DNA of 64,000 bases from Thermomonas alba (GTDB lineage Bacteria; Pseudomonadota; Gammaproteobacteria; Xanthomonadales; Xanthomonadaceae), in the NCBI RefSeq assembly GCF_022419205.1, contig NZ_JAJOZU010000004.1, positions 1 through 64,000 on the forward strand. Direction: 5' to 3'. Below are positions 34,500 to 46,288 of this stretch, in pieces. Numbering within the stretch: position 1 is the first letter of the stretch; each line of letters begins with the position of its first letter. The notes under the pieces are model-generated. The model did not search any database and was not told where the DNA came from. It worked only from the letters and a program-made list of their open reading frames with translations. Made by a program: the position numbers and the translations under genes.

Positions 34500-36876
34500 T
34501 TCGCCCCAGGCGTCGCCCTCCGTCTGCGCCCATTGCGGCGACTCCCTGCCACAGCCGCCGGTGCGCGCCAAGCTCGATGGCGAGGAGCAGGCGTTCTGCT
34601 GCGACGGCTGTGCCGCGGCTGCGCGCTGGATCCGCGAGGCCGATCTCGACGACTACTATCGCCTGCGCAGCGCGCCGGGCGGGCGCGTGGACACCGAGAG
34701 CGGCGACCTGGCGATCTGGGATCGCGAGGAGCTGCTCGCCACGCATGCGCGCGCGGTCGCCGGCGGACGCGAGATCACCATCCTCACCGATGGCATGCGC
34801 TGCGCGGCCTGCGCCTGGCTGATCGACCATGCGCTCGCGCGCGAGGACGGCGTGCTGGAAACTTGCGCCAATGCCGTCACCGGACGCATTCGCATCGTCT
34901 GGGATCCCACGCGTACCGTCCTGTCGAGCCTGCTGAAACGCCTGGTGGCGCTGGGCTACCGGCCTTATCTGGCGACTGGGGAGGCACGCGAACGCGCCCG
35001 CCGCGCTGCGCGCAATCGCGATCTTTTGCGGATCGGGCTGGCCGGCCTGGGCGCGATGCAGGCGATGATGTTCGCCGAAGCGCTGTATCTGGATACCCAG
35101 GGGCAGATGCCGCAGGCCACCCGCGACTTCTTTCGCTGGATCACCTTCCTGGTGTCCACCCCGGTGGTGTTCTGGGCCGGCTGGCCGTTCCTGGCCGGCG
35201 CCTGGCACGAACTGCGCGGCCGCCGGCTGGGCATGGATACCCTGGTCGCCGGCTCGACCCTGCTGGCGTGGGCCGCCAGCACCTTCGAGACCTTCCGCGG
35301 CGGCATGCACGTCTGGTACGACGCGGCAGTGATGTTCGTCTTTCTGCTGCTGGTCGCGCGCCAGTTGGAACAGCGCGCGCGCGGCATCGCCTCGGCGCAG
35401 GTGGATGCGCTGGCGCGGGCGCGTCCCGCATTCGTCACCCGCGAAGACGCCAGCGGGCGTCGCGAGTCGGTGCCGCTGGAAGCGCTGGCGGTGGGGGATG
35501 TCGTCTGCGTGGCGGCCGGCGAGCCAGTGCCGGCGGACGGCGTGCTGTTGCAGGAACACGCCCACTTCGAGGAATCCCTGCTCACCGGCGAGGCCACGCC
35601 GGTCGAGCGCCACGCCGGTGATCCGGTCTATGCGGGCACCGCCTGCCGCGAGCAACCCGCGCGCATCCGGCTCACCCGGGTCGGCGCCGACACCCGCCTG
35701 GCCGAGCTGACCCGGCTGGTGGAAGCCGCGCAGGCACATCGTCCCGCGCTCGCACGCGCCACCGAACGCATCGCCACCGGTTTTGTGGCCACCCTCGCGC
35801 TGGTCGCCGGCGCGGTATATCTGTGGTGGCGCGCGCACGATCCGGAGCGCGCCTTCGAAGTGACGCTGGCCCTGCTGGTGATCAGCTGTCCCTGCGCGCT
35901 GTCGCTGGCGGTGCCGGCGGCGCTGGCCGCTGTGCACGGAGCGCTGGCGCGGATCGGGGTGCTGGCGGTACGGCCGGAGGCGCTGGACCGCCTGGCGCGG
36001 GTTACCGATGTGGTCTTCGACAAGACCGGCACGCTGGGCGATGGCAAGCCGCGCCGGCTCGGCATCGATGGCTGCGCGGGGCTGACGCCCGCAGCCGCGC
36101 TGCGCATCGCGGCTGCGTTGGAGCGCGACAGCCGGCATCCGCTGGCGGCGGCATTCGCCGACGTACCCGATGCGCCCGTCGTCGAGTCGGTCCGGGTGAT
36201 TCCCGGGCAAGGCGTGGAAGGACGCATCGCTGGGGTGCGCTGGCGCATCGGCAGCGCTCCGTTCGCCACCGGCGATGCCGACGACGGCGCCATCTGGCTT
36301 GCGAGCGAACACGGCCAGCGCGCGCGCCTGCGCGTGGCCGAAGGTCTGCGCGAGGACGCGCCGCGCGCGCTCGAGCACCTGCGCGCGCAAGGCCTGAGGC
36401 TGCACCTGGCCAGCGGCGATGCGGCCGACGCAGTCGCGCGTCTGGCCGCCACGCTCGGCATCACCGAGGCCTACGCCAGGCAATCGCCGGAAGCCAAGCT
36501 GGCGCGGGTTCGCGCGCTGCAGCAGACGGGCCGGGTCGTGGCGATGGTGGGCGATGGCCTGAACGACGCGCCGGTGCTGGCAGGCGCGGATGTCTCGCTC
36601 GCGATCGGCGAGGGCGCCGCGCTGGCGCAGCGCAGCGCAGACCTGGTGCTGTCGGCGCGCTCGCTGTGCGCAGTTCCGCAGGCCATCGCCCTGGCACGCC
36701 GCACCCGCCGCATCATCCGTCAGAATCTGGCGTGGGCGATCGGCTATAACCTGTTGGCACTGCCGTTGGCCGCCAGCGGCCATGTGACGCCTTGGCTGGC
36801 CGCGCTGGGAATGGCGCTATCCTCGCTGCTCGTCACGCTCAATGCCCTGCGCCTGACCCGCAGGCCCGCCCCATGA
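34486..36876 (+). CDS. ccoI: Copper-transporting P-type ATPase of the CcoI/FixI type
   Basis: 796 residues. It exports copper to the periplasm for cbb3 maturation. The N-terminus has a Cys-rich stretch (HCGDSLP, then FCCDGCAAAARWI) of the FixI subtype and an HMA metal-binding domain (GMRCAACAWLIDHAL). The ATPase core has GEATPVERH, the membrane metal site SCPCALSLAVP, the phosphorylation loop FDKTGTLGDG and GDGLNDAPVLAGAD. ATG 34486 gives the family N-terminus; the frame is open further upstream only because it runs antiparallel to nothing, inside ccoH. It overlaps ccoS by 4 bases. Confidence 0.94.
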   Translation: MTRPDSPQASPSVCAHCGDSLPQPPVRAKLDGEEQAFCCDGCAAAARWIREADLDDYYRLRSAPGGRVDTESGDLAIWDREELLATHARAVAGGREITILTDGMRCAACAWLIDHALAREDGVLETCANAVTGRIRIVWDPTRTVLSSLLKRLVALGYRPYLATGEARERARRAARNRDLLRIGLAGLGAMQAMMFAEALYLDTQGQMPQATRDFFRWITFLVSTPVVFWAGWPFLAGAWHELRGRRLGMDTLVAGSTLLAWAASTFETFRGGMHVWYDAAVMFVFLLLVARQLEQRARGIASAQVDALARARPAFVTREDASGRRESVPLEALAVGDVVCVAAGEPVPADGVLLQEHAHFEESLLTGEATPVERHAGDPVYAGTACREQPARIRLTRVGADTRLAELTRLVEAAQAHRPALARATERIATGFVATLALVAGAVYLWWRAHDPERAFEVTLALLVISCPCALSLAVPAALAAVHGALARIGVLAVRPEALDRLARVTDVVFDKTGTLGDGKPRRLGIDGCAGLTPAAALRIAAALERDSRHPLAAAFADVPDAPVVESVRVIPGQGVEGRIAGVRWRIGSAPFATGDADDGAIWLASEHGQRARLRVAEGLREDAPRALEHLRAQGLRLHLASGDAADAVARLAATLGITEAYARQSPEAKLARVRALQQTGRVVAMVGDGLNDAPVLAGADVSLAIGEGAALAQRSADLVLSARSLCAVPQAIALARRTRRIIRQNLAWAIGYNLLALPLAASGHVTPWLAALGMALSSLLVTLNALRLTRRPAP

Positions 36877-37088
36877 CCATCCTGCTGTTCCTCATCCCGA
36901 TCAGCCTGATCCTGCTCGGCATCGCCGTGCTGGTGTTCGTGTGGGCCGTGCGCAACGGTCAGTTCGAAGATCTGGACACCCCTGCGCTGGACATCCTGCG
37001 CGAGGAGCCGCCCGCCCCGCCTGACCACCGCGGGCGCCCTCATCGTCCCGACAGCGACGCCCCGCCGGGCCACGACGATGCCGCTTGA
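36873..37088 (+). CDS. ccoS: cbb3 oxidase maturation protein CcoS
   Basis: 71 residues with one membrane helix (FLIPISLILLGIAVLVFVWAVRNGQFEDLD). The FVWAVRNGQFEDLDTP segment is the CcoS hallmark. The tail is rich in Pro, Asp and His. It overlaps ccoI by 4 bases and the TauE/SafE gene by 11. Confidence 0.9.
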   Translation: MTILLFLIPISLILLGIAVLVFVWAVRNGQFEDLDTPALDILREEPPAPPDHRGRPHRPDSDAPPGHDDAA

Positions 37089-37803
37089 CCTTCTGGTACT
37101 GGGCTCGGCGCTGCTGGCGGGACTGCTCGGCGGCGCGCACTGCGTGGCGATGTGCGGCGGCATCGCCACCGGCTTCTCGCTGCATGCGCGCGGCTGGCCG
37201 GGGGCACTGCAAGCAAACCTGGGACGGGTGGCCGGCTACATGCTCGCCGGCGCGCTGGTCGGCGGTCTGGGCGGCACCCTGCTTGGCATCGTCCGCCTAC
37301 CATGGCTGGGCCCGGCCATGCGGGCACTGGTAGGGCTGGTGCTGATCGTGGCAGGACTGCGCATGCTGGATCTGCGCGGTCGGCTGCCGCGCCTGCGCGG
37401 CGGCCCGTCCAGCCGCGTGTGGCGCGCGCTGCAGCCGCTGCAGCGCCGTCTGGTGCCAGCCGACACCGCCGGCAAGCGGATCTTGCTCGGGCTGCTCTGG
37501 GGCTGGATGCCGTGCGGCCTGTCCACCACTCTGCTCAGCGCCGCCTGGCTGAGCGCCAGCGCCTGGCATGGAATGCTGACCATGGCCGCTTTCGGACTGG
37601 GCACGCTTCCCATCATGCTGCCCTTGACCTGGGCAGGTGCCCGCGTCGGTCAGCGCCTGCAGCGGAGCGGAGCCCGTCGGATCGCCGGCGCGCTGGTGAT
37701 CCTCGCCGGGCTGCTCACCCTGACCGCACCCTGGTTGATGCAGCTTCCCACGCTACACGGCGTCTTGGGCGCGCTGGGCTGCCGCAGCCTGCCGTCCGGC
37801 TGA
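37078..37803 (+). CDS. TauE/SafE (DsbD-2-like) family membrane protein
   Basis: 241 residues and six or seven helices. The GGAHCVAMCGGIATG motif near residue 20 and WGWMPCGLSTTLL near residue 140 are typical of the family encoded at the ends of ccoGHIS operons, where relatives affect copper delivery to cbb3 (CcoA-neighbouring 'CcoH-like' transporters have been named variously). It overlaps ccoS by 11 bases, so it belongs to the same operon. Substrate unknown; copper is likely. Confidence 0.82.
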   Translation: MPLDLLVLGSALLAGLLGGAHCVAMCGGIATGFSLHARGWPGALQANLGRVAGYMLAGALVGGLGGTLLGIVRLPWLGPAMRALVGLVLIVAGLRMLDLRGRLPRLRGGPSSRVWRALQPLQRRLVPADTAGKRILLGLLWGWMPCGLSTTLLSAAWLSASAWHGMLTMAAFGLGTLPIMLPLTWAGARVGQRLQRSGARRIAGALVILAGLLTLTAPWLMQLPTLHGVLGALGCRSLPSG

Positions 37804-37837
37804 ATACCGGCGGGCCGCAGGCCCGGCGCGCACGCGA

Positions 37838-38119
37838 TCAGCGGTGCAGCCACCAGGCCACACCGCTCCACCACAGCGCCATGCCGATCCCGAACAGGCT
37901 CCAGAACAGCTTGCGCATGCCGCGCCCCACCCGCCACAGCAGGAACAGCGCGGCCGCGACCAGCAGCCAGCGCAGCAGGCGCGAACGCTCCGCGCCCGGC
38001 GCGGCCGCCACCGCGCGCTCCATCAGTTCGCCCACCTTGGCCTGCAGCGGCGCGGCCAGCGCAGAGAACAGCGGTTCGGTCGTCCGGGTCTGGGGCTGTG
38101 ACGTAGTCTGGGTCTGCAT
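37838..38119 (-). CDS. Hypothetical protein with C-terminal membrane segment
   Basis: 93 residues from ATG 38119 (MQTQTTSQPQTRTTEP). A Gln/Thr-rich start, an amphipathic part (LFSALAAPLQAKVGELMERA) and a hydrophobic region with two short helices (RWLLVAAALFLLWRVG, FWSLFGIGMALWWSGVAWW). No family is recognised. It stands alone, convergent with the cbb3 maturation operon. Confidence 0.6.
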   Translation of the reverse strand: MQTQTTSQPQTRTTEPLFSALAAPLQAKVGELMERAVAAAPGAERSRLLRWLLVAAALFLLWRVGRGMRKLFWSLFGIGMALWWSGVAWWLHR

Positions 38120-38286
38120 GACGATCTCCCGTGTCCGGAATGGACGCCGCGCATTCTCCGCGGCGGCACCGGCGCGCCCAGCCACGGGCATCAGCCAACG
38201 GCGTTGACAGCTGTCATCCGCCGCCCGTCAACCGCAGCGATGGACGTGCGTTGCCAGACCCGTGTCCCTTTCCAAGCAAAGCCGCC

Positions 38287-39234
38287 ATGCGCATTCCCCG
38301 CGTCGCCCTCGTTTCCCTCACCGCCGGCCTGGCGCTGGCGATCGCCTGCCATCCCGCCCCCGCCCAGCAGCGCCTGCGCGAACGCCTGCTGCAGCGCATG
38401 GAACAACGCGCTGGCAACGAGGCGGGCGAAGGCCGCGCCACCCCGGCCACGCCGCCGCCCGGGTCCCGGGTCGAGCGCGACATCGCCTACGGTCCCGACC
38501 CCAAGCAGCGCTACGACGTGTACCTGCCGGCGCAGGTGGCGCCCGGCGCGCCCATCCTGGTGATGGTGCATGGCGGCGGCTGGCGCACCGGCGACAAAAA
38601 CCTGGCGCGGGTGGTGAACCACAAGGCGGCGTGGTGGCTGGCGCGCGGCGGCGTGTTCGTGTCGGTCAACAACCGGCTGGTGCCGGACGCCGATCCGCTC
38701 ATGCAGGCGCGCGACGTGGCCGCGGCGGTGGCCTCGGTGCAGCAGCATGCGCGCCAGTGGCGGGCGGATCCGGGCAAGACGGTGCTGATGGGCCATTCCG
38801 CCGGCGCCCATCTGGTGGCGCTGCTCGGCAGCGATCCGTCACTGCTGCGGCAGGCCGGGGCGCAGCGCCCGCTGGGCGTGGTATCGCTGGACAGCGGCGC
38901 GCTGGACGTGCCGGCGCTGATGCAGCAGCGGCGGGTGCCAAAGCTCTACCACGACGCGTTCGGCAGTGATCCTGCGTTCTGGGCGGCGGTCTCGCCGCAG
39001 CAGCAGGTGCAGCGCGATGCCCTGCCGATGCTGCTGGTCTGCTCCAGCACGCGCAAGTTCCCGACCTCGCCCTGCGAGGAGGCGCGCAAGTTCGCCGCGC
39101 GCGGGCGCAGCCTCGGAGTCGCCATGCAGGTCCAGCCGGAAGCCCTGACGCACGCCGAAATCAACGATCAACTCGGCCTGCCCTCGGCCTATACCGATGC
39201 GGTGGCCGGCTGGATCAACCAACGCCTGCGCTGA
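38287..39234 (+). CDS. Exported alpha/beta hydrolase
   Basis: 315 residues. A signal peptide (MRIPRVALVSLTAGLALAIA, cleavage near PAPAQ) precedes a hydrolase of the esterase/kynurenine formamidase-like group: the oxyanion motif VMVHGGGWRTGDK, and the nucleophile elbow GHSAGAH with Ser171. The C-terminal TH-A-E segment (ALTHAEINDQLG) likely gives the catalytic His. An Asp lies in SLDSGALD. The substrate is unknown. The gene is single, with its own promoter region. Confidence 0.85.
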   Translation: MRIPRVALVSLTAGLALAIACHPAPAQQRLRERLLQRMEQRAGNEAGEGRATPATPPPGSRVERDIAYGPDPKQRYDVYLPAQVAPGAPILVMVHGGGWRTGDKNLARVVNHKAAWWLARGGVFVSVNNRLVPDADPLMQARDVAAAVASVQQHARQWRADPGKTVLMGHSAGAHLVALLGSDPSLLRQAGAQRPLGVVSLDSGALDVPALMQQRRVPKLYHDAFGSDPAFWAAVSPQQQVQRDALPMLLVCSSTRKFPTSPCEEARKFAARGRSLGVAMQVQPEALTHAEINDQLGLPSAYTDAVAGWINQRLR

Positions 39235-39327
39235 TGCCCGCCGCGGCAGCAGGTCAACCCGGCTGCCGCCTGCCTCTGCCTGCTGGCGGAGGCCTGGCGC
39301 GGCGCCGGGATGGCGTGAGCCGCGCAC

Positions 39328-39365
39328 TTGGCCGGCGCAGCCTGAAATCGTACAATTCCGGTACG
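39328..39365 (+). promoter_or_regulatory. suf operon promoter with overlapping palindrome
   Basis: TTGGCC (39328-39333), a 17-base spacer and TACAAT (39351-39356) form a sigma-70-type promoter. CGTAC-N7-GTACG (39349-39365) is an inverted repeat over the -10 and start region, a plausible operator for the Rrf2 regulator encoded just downstream. Confidence 0.5.
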
Positions 39366-39393
39366 CATTAATCCCCGTGCCGCTGCCTGCGCC

Positions 39394-39843
39394 ATGCTTC
39401 GCGTCACCAAGCTCACCGACTACGCCACCGTCGTCCTGACCGTGCTCGCCGCGCGCCCGGACGCCGTGCTCAGCGCGTCCGAACTGGCCGAACAGGCCGG
39501 GCTGGAGGCGCCCACGGTGGCCAAGGTGCTCAAGCCGCTGGCCGCGGCCGGGCTGGTGGAAGGCTTCCGCGGCGCCAATGGCGGCTACCGGCTGGCGCGT
39601 CCGGCAGCGGCCATCAGCCTGGTCGAGATCGTGGAGGCGATGGAAGGCCCGCTGGCGATGACCGAGTGCAGCATCCACGCAGGCCAGTGCGGAATCGAGC
39701 ACAGCTGCGGCGTGCGCGCCAACTGGCGGCGGATCAACGACGTGGTCGCCGAGGCGCTGGGCAGCGTGACCCTGGCGCAGATGCTGCAGCCGCCGCGGCC
39801 ACCGGCACGCGCCCGCATCGACGCCCGCCTCGCGCAGGCCTGA
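39394..39843 (+). CDS. Rrf2-family Fe-S-responsive regulator of the suf operon
   Basis: 149 residues. The Rrf2/IscR winged helix starts [19 protein letters not shown] and includes [23 protein letters not shown] (recognition helix) and [10 protein letters not shown] (wing). Three cysteines, C92, C99 and C105, are placed as in IscR (92, 98, 104), so a 2Fe-2S sensor cluster is expected. It should repress sufBCDS when the cluster is loaded. Its stop is 11 bases before the sufB ATG. Confidence 0.9.
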   Translation: MLRVTKLTDYATVVLTVLAARPDAVLSASELAEQAGLEAPTVAKVLKPLAAAGLVEGFRGANGGYRLARPAAAISLVEIVEAMEGPLAMTECSIHAGQCGIEHSCGVRANWRRINDVVAEALGSVTLAQMLQPPRPPARARIDARLAQA

Positions 39844-39854
39844 AGGATTTCCCG

Positions 39855-41296
<1,442 letters not shown>

Positions 41297-41300
<4 letters not shown>

Positions 41301-41500
41301 GCGCGACACCCGAGCGCCACCTGCGCTTCGTGGATCCCGACGCACCGCGTGCGGGTGCAACCGACCACTGGCGCGCGCAGAACATCTGCGAACGCCTGCA
41401 GGCCGTGCTGACGTTGCACCGCGAGGGCAATGCCCTGTTCAAGGGCGGAAACCCGCCTGTGCCCCTCGAATGGAGGCTGTACCATGACCTCCCGCGATGA
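41297..41500 (+). CDS. Small hypothetical protein inserted after sufB
   Basis: 67 residues, soluble, rich in Arg and His. The C-terminal [35 protein letters not shown] is reminiscent of short partners encoded before nucleotidyltransferases, but I cannot name a family. Its ATG overlaps the sufB stop and its end overlaps the nucleotidyltransferase start by 17 bases, so all are translated from one mRNA. Confidence 0.6.
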
Positions 41501-41970
41501 CGGCGCGCTGGACCGGGACTGGAAGGACTTCCTGGCCGCGCTCCAGGCCCATGACGTGGAATACATGCTGGTGGGTGGGATCGCCCTGGGCGTCCACGGG
41601 CACGTCCGCTACACCAAGGACCTGGACATCTGGTTCCGCGCCACCGAGGCGAACGCCGAGCGCCTGATCGCCGCCCTACGCGCGTTTGGGTTCACGGATA
41701 TCCATGTACCGCCCGCGGCGTTCTGCAAGCCACGCTCGATGCTGGTGCTGGGCAAGGAACCGAATGCCATCGAGCTGATCAACTTCGCCGACGGTATCGA
41801 CTTCGACGCCTGCTATCCGCGCCGGGTCGTCGTTCCGCTGGATGGCGTGCAAGTCGCCGTGATCGGGCTGGACGACCTGCGCAAGAACAAACAAGCGGTG
41901 GGCCGCATGCAGGACCTGGCCGACCTTGAACAACTGAAAGGTGCCGACGAAACCGGCCCCGGAGAGACTC

Positions 41971-41978
<8 letters not shown>
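41484..41978 (+). CDS. DUF6036/MNT-type nucleotidyltransferase
   Basis: 164 residues. The nucleotidyltransferase signature is visible: [27 protein letters not shown], with the G-G and the D-x-D metal ligands, followed by [10 protein letters not shown]. This family includes AbiEii-like and MNT proteins of toxin-antitoxin systems. It lies inside the suf operon and overlaps the preceding 67-residue gene by 17 bases and sufC by 8. It is either an accessory pair captured by the operon or a regulator specific to this lineage. Confidence 0.75.
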
Positions 41979-42731
<753 letters not shown>

Positions 42732-42732
<1 letters not shown>

Positions 42733-43988
42733 TGAGCGCCCTGCTCGACTCGCTGGCCGCCGGCTTCGAGGGCGATGCCGACCGCCGCGCCCAGCTGGAC
42801 GCGCTGCTGCGCGACGGCCTGCCGCAGCGCGCGGAAGCGTGGAAGTACACATCGCTGCGCGCGCTGGAGCGCCGCCGCTTCGGTGCCGCACATGTGGTGG
42901 CGGTCGATCCCGCGCACCTGGCGAACATCCCGGCGCCGCGCCTGGTGTTCGTCAACGGCCACTTCGACGCTGCGCTGAGCGACCTGTCCGGGCTGCCTGC
43001 CGGCGTGGACGTGCAGCCGCTGTCGCAGCTGCTGCGGGGCAATGACGCACGCGCGGTGAACTTCCTCGCCCGCCGCTATACCCGCACCGACGAACCGTTC
43101 GCCCGCCTCAACGCCGCACTGGCACGCGAGGGCGCGGTGGTGCGGGTGGAGGCCGGCGTCGACGTGCAGCCACCGCTGCACATCGTGTCCGTGGGCGCGC
43201 CACAGGACGGCGATGCCGCCTGGCACCTGCGCCATTTCGTCGAACTGCGCGCCGGCGCGACGCTGCAGCTGGTGGAACATGAACTGGCGGCCGGCGAGCA
43301 TGCGCACCTGGGCAACGTGCTGCTGCACGCGCACGTGGCGAAGACGGCGCACCTGGCGCACGTGCGGGTGCAGGACGCCGCCCCGCGCGCCACCCTGTTC
43401 GCGCGCACCGACGCGGTGCTGGCGCGCTGTGCCGGATACCTGCGCACCGACCTGGAACTGGGCGCGGCACTGGCGCGCAACGAACTGAACGTGCGCCTGG
43501 AAGGCGACGGTGCCCGCCTGCATGCCGACGGCGTGCTGCTGGCCGACGGGCGCCGCCACGTGGACACCCGCCTGGGCATCGACCACATCGCCCGTGACAC
43601 CCGCTGCGGCCTGACCTGGCGTGGCCTGGCCGGCCAGCGCGGTCGCGCGGTGTTCCACGGCGGCATCACCATCCATCCCGGCGCCGACGGCACCGAGGCC
43701 GCGCTGTCGAACAAGAACCTGCTGCTGTCGGCCGATGCCGAGATCGACACCCAGCCGGTACTGCAAATCTACGCGGACGAGGTGAAGGCCGCGCACGGCG
43801 CTACCGTCGGCCAGCTCGACCCCACCGCGCTGTTCTATCTGCGTTCGCGCGGCCTGCCGGAACCGCAGGCGCGGGCGCTGCTGACCGGCGCGTTCTGCCG
43901 CGAGGTGATCGGCCGGGTCGAACACGCCGCCACCCGCGCGCTGTGCGACGCCGCGCTGGAGCGCGCGCTGGCGCGGCTGGGGGCCTGA
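42732..43988 (+). CDS. sufD: Fe-S cluster assembly protein SufD
   Basis: 418 residues. SufB paralogue completing the SufBC2D complex. The N-terminal helical part (EAWKYTSLRALERRRF) and the C-terminal beta-helix (HADGVLLADGRRHVDTRLGIDH, NLLLSADAEIDTQPVLQIYADEVKAAHGATVGQLD, FYLRSRGLPEPQAR) are typical. It overlaps the sufC stop by one base and precedes sufS. Confidence 0.93.
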
Positions 43989-43990
43989 CC

Positions 43991-45220
43991 ATGGGCGCAA
44001 CCGGCACGATCGACTGGGACAAGATCCGCGCGGATTTTCCGCTGCTGCGGCGGCAGGTGCACGGCAAGCCGCTCATCTACTTCGATTCCGCCAACACCGG
44101 GCAGAAGCCGGAGTGCGTGATCGCAGCCTGCGATGACTTCTACCGCCGCCACAACGCCAACGTCAGCCGCGCGGTGCACCAGCTCGGCAGCGAGGCCACC
44201 GAGGCCTTTGAAGGCGCCCGCCGCAAGCTGGCCGCTTTCCTCAACGTGCGCGCCGACGAGCTGGTGCTGTGCAGCGGCACCACCTTCGCGCTCAACCTGG
44301 TCGCCTATTCGTGGGCGCTGCCGCGGCTCAAGGCCAGCGATGCCATCCTGCTGACGCGGATGGAGCACCACGCCAACATCGTGCCGTGGCAGCTCATCGC
44401 CCAGCGCACCGGCGCCACGCTGCGGGTGGCCGAACTGCGTCCGGACGGCAGCCTGGACCTGCCGGCGCTATATGCCGCGATGACGCCGGAGGTGAAGCTG
44501 CTGGCCGTCGCCCATGTCAGCAACGTGCTGGGCACGGTGAACCCGGTGGCGGAGATCTGCCGGCAGGCGCGCGCGCGCGGCATCACCACCGTCGTCGATG
44601 GCTCGCAGGCGGTGCCGCACATGCCGGTGGACATCGCCGCGATCGGCTGCGATTTCTATGCCTTCACCGGGCACAAGCTGTGCGGCCCGACCGGCACCGG
44701 CGGCCTGTGGGCCAAGCGCGAGCACCTGCAGGCGATGCCGCCGTTCCTCGGCGGCGGCGAGATGATCAAGGAGGTGCGCTTCGACGGCACCGTGTTCAAC
44801 GACCCGCCGCACAAGTTCGAGGCCGGCACGCCCAACATCGCCGGGTTCGTGGGGCTGGGCGCGGCGGTGGACTACCTGTCCGGGATCGGCATGGCCGCGA
44901 TCCAGGCCCGCGAGGCGGCGCTACTGGCGCACGCCAGCGAGGAGCTGCGGAAAATCGACGGCCTGCGCATCTTCGGCAGCGCGCCGGAAAAGGCGGCGGT
45001 GATCAGCTTCGCGATCGACGGCGTGCATTCGCACGACCTCGCCACCCTGCTCGACCTCGAGGGCGTGGCCGTGCGCTCCGGGCAGCACTGCGCGCATCCG
45101 CTGCTGCAGTGGCTGGGCGTGGGCACCACCTGCCGCGCCTCGCTGGCGTTCTACAACACCCACGCCGAGGTCGAAGCCTTCATCGCCGCGCTGCGCAAGG
45201 TGATCCGCCTGCTGGCATGA
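43991..45220 (+). CDS. sufS: Cysteine desulfurase SufS
   Basis: 409 residues, PLP-dependent group II desulfurase that takes sulfur from cysteine. YFDSANTGQKPE is near the N-terminus, with MEHHANIVPWQ, VDGSQAVPHMPVDI and the PLP lysine in FTGHKLCGPTGTG. The catalytic Cys lies in VRSGQHCAHPLLQ near residue 366. It ends the operon. No sufE, sufU or sufA follows in this window, so its sulfur acceptor partner must be elsewhere. Confidence 0.94.
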   Translation: MGATGTIDWDKIRADFPLLRRQVHGKPLIYFDSANTGQKPECVIAACDDFYRRHNANVSRAVHQLGSEATEAFEGARRKLAAFLNVRADELVLCSGTTFALNLVAYSWALPRLKASDAILLTRMEHHANIVPWQLIAQRTGATLRVAELRPDGSLDLPALYAAMTPEVKLLAVAHVSNVLGTVNPVAEICRQARARGITTVVDGSQAVPHMPVDIAAIGCDFYAFTGHKLCGPTGTGGLWAKREHLQAMPPFLGGGEMIKEVRFDGTVFNDPPHKFEAGTPNIAGFVGLGAAVDYLSGIGMAAIQAREAALLAHASEELRKIDGLRIFGSAPEKAAVISFAIDGVHSHDLATLLDLEGVAVRSGQHCAHPLLQWLGVGTTCRASLAFYNTHAEVEAFIAALRKVIRLLA

Positions 45221-45241
45221 ACCCCGCAGGCGGCTACCGTG

Positions 45242-45715
45242 TCAGCGCAGCACGCGCAGAGTGAACGGGTAGCGCCACGTCTCGCCGTTCAGCGCCTTCA
45301 CCGTGGCGACCACCCCGCACACCAGCCAGCCCACGGCCAGCCCCGCCGCGAGCACTGCGAGCACGATCCCGGCCGGCAGGGTGAGCACCGCGCCGAGCCC
45401 GAGGGTGAGCACGGTGGCGCCGACCAGCAGCAGCCCCGCCAGCGCCAGCGCACACACCGCGAGGAACAGGCTGAGGTTGAAGTTGAAGGCCTCGCGCGCG
45501 TGCGCCGCGATGAACTCGGAATCGCCGCGCTTCAATGCATACACGATGAGCCCGGCGAGCATACCAGCGATGCCGGCGGTCCAGCTGGTGAGGAAGGCCA
45601 GCAGCAGCGCGCCGGCATGGGCGCTGGCGGCCCACAACCGCTCATCCTGACGCACGCCAGCACCGACTACGGCCGGCGCCGACGCGTCTTGCACAGTCTC
45701 GCGGATATCGTCCAT
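45242..45715 (-). CDS. DUF4870 membrane protein
   Basis: 157 residues from ATG 45715 (MDDIRETVQDAS). The DUF4870 core is visible: RLWAASAHAGALLLAF, a second helix pair and HAREAFNFNLSLFLAV, with a C-terminal WRYPFTLRVLR. Four helices are predicted. Family function unknown. A second DUF4870 gene lies just upstream on the same strand. Confidence 0.8.
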   Translation of the reverse strand: MDDIRETVQDASAPAVVGAGVRQDERLWAASAHAGALLLAFLTSWTAGIAGMLAGLIVYALKRGDSEFIAAHAREAFNFNLSLFLAVCALALAGLLLVGATVLTLGLGAVLTLPAGIVLAVLAAGLAVGWLVCGVVATVKALNGETWRYPFTLRVLR

Positions 45716-45872
45716 CTTCGTCGCCCCGTTTTCGGTCTCATGCGGACACGCCGCCATGATGACAGCAGCCGCAGGGGATGCAACCCGGCCTGCGACCGAC
45801 ACCCGTCAGATGCGACGAACCGCGCCGGCGCAGGCATGAACGACGGCGCGCCGGGGCAGCGGGCGCTGCGGC

Positions 45873-46214
45873 TTACTTCACCAGCCGCAGCGCGACCGGG
45901 TAGCGGTAGCTTTCTCCCTTGCTCGCCGCAATGCCCGCGATGATGCAGAACACCAGGCTGAACAGCCACACCAGCGGCATCAGCAAGGCCCCGATCAGGA
46001 TCACCGCCAGCACCGAGCAGCCCAGCAGCGCGATCGCGATGGTGATCTGGAAGTTCAGCGCCTCCACCGCCTGCGCGGTCAGCCAACCCTTTTCGGGCCG
46101 GTCCTTGTGGGTCAGCCAGATGATCAGCGGGACGATGAAGCCCAGCAGGATGCCGGACAGGTGGGTGAGCATGGCCAGGTTGCGGTCGTCCTGGGAGACG
46201 GCGACGTCGTTCAT
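45873..46214 (-). CDS. DUF4870 membrane protein
   Basis: 113 residues, compact form of the family: DDRNLAMLTHLSGILLGFIVPLIIWLTHKD, AQAVEALNFQITIAIALL and KGESYRYPVALRLVK. Three to four helices. It probably belongs with the similar gene at 45242-45715; the 157 bases between them contain no other feature I could see. Confidence 0.85.
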   Translation of the reverse strand: MNDVAVSQDDRNLAMLTHLSGILLGFIVPLIIWLTHKDRPEKGWLTAQAVEALNFQITIAIALLGCSVLAVILIGALLMPLVWLFSLVFCIIAGIAASKGESYRYPVALRLVK

Positions 46215-46288
46215 GGTGGTGGATTCCCCGGGTAGCGGCGCGGAAGGCGCCTGTCGCCCAGGTTAACGCGGAGCGCGCCCGCGGGCGG

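Noticed and set aside
34072-36783. 903-codon minus-strand open frame
   Set aside because: Antisense to ccoH and ccoI, which have full catalytic motifs.
37811-37825. Terminator after the cbb3 maturation operon
   Set aside because: CGGGCC-N3-GGCCCG is only a 6-bp stem without a T-run, too weak to call.
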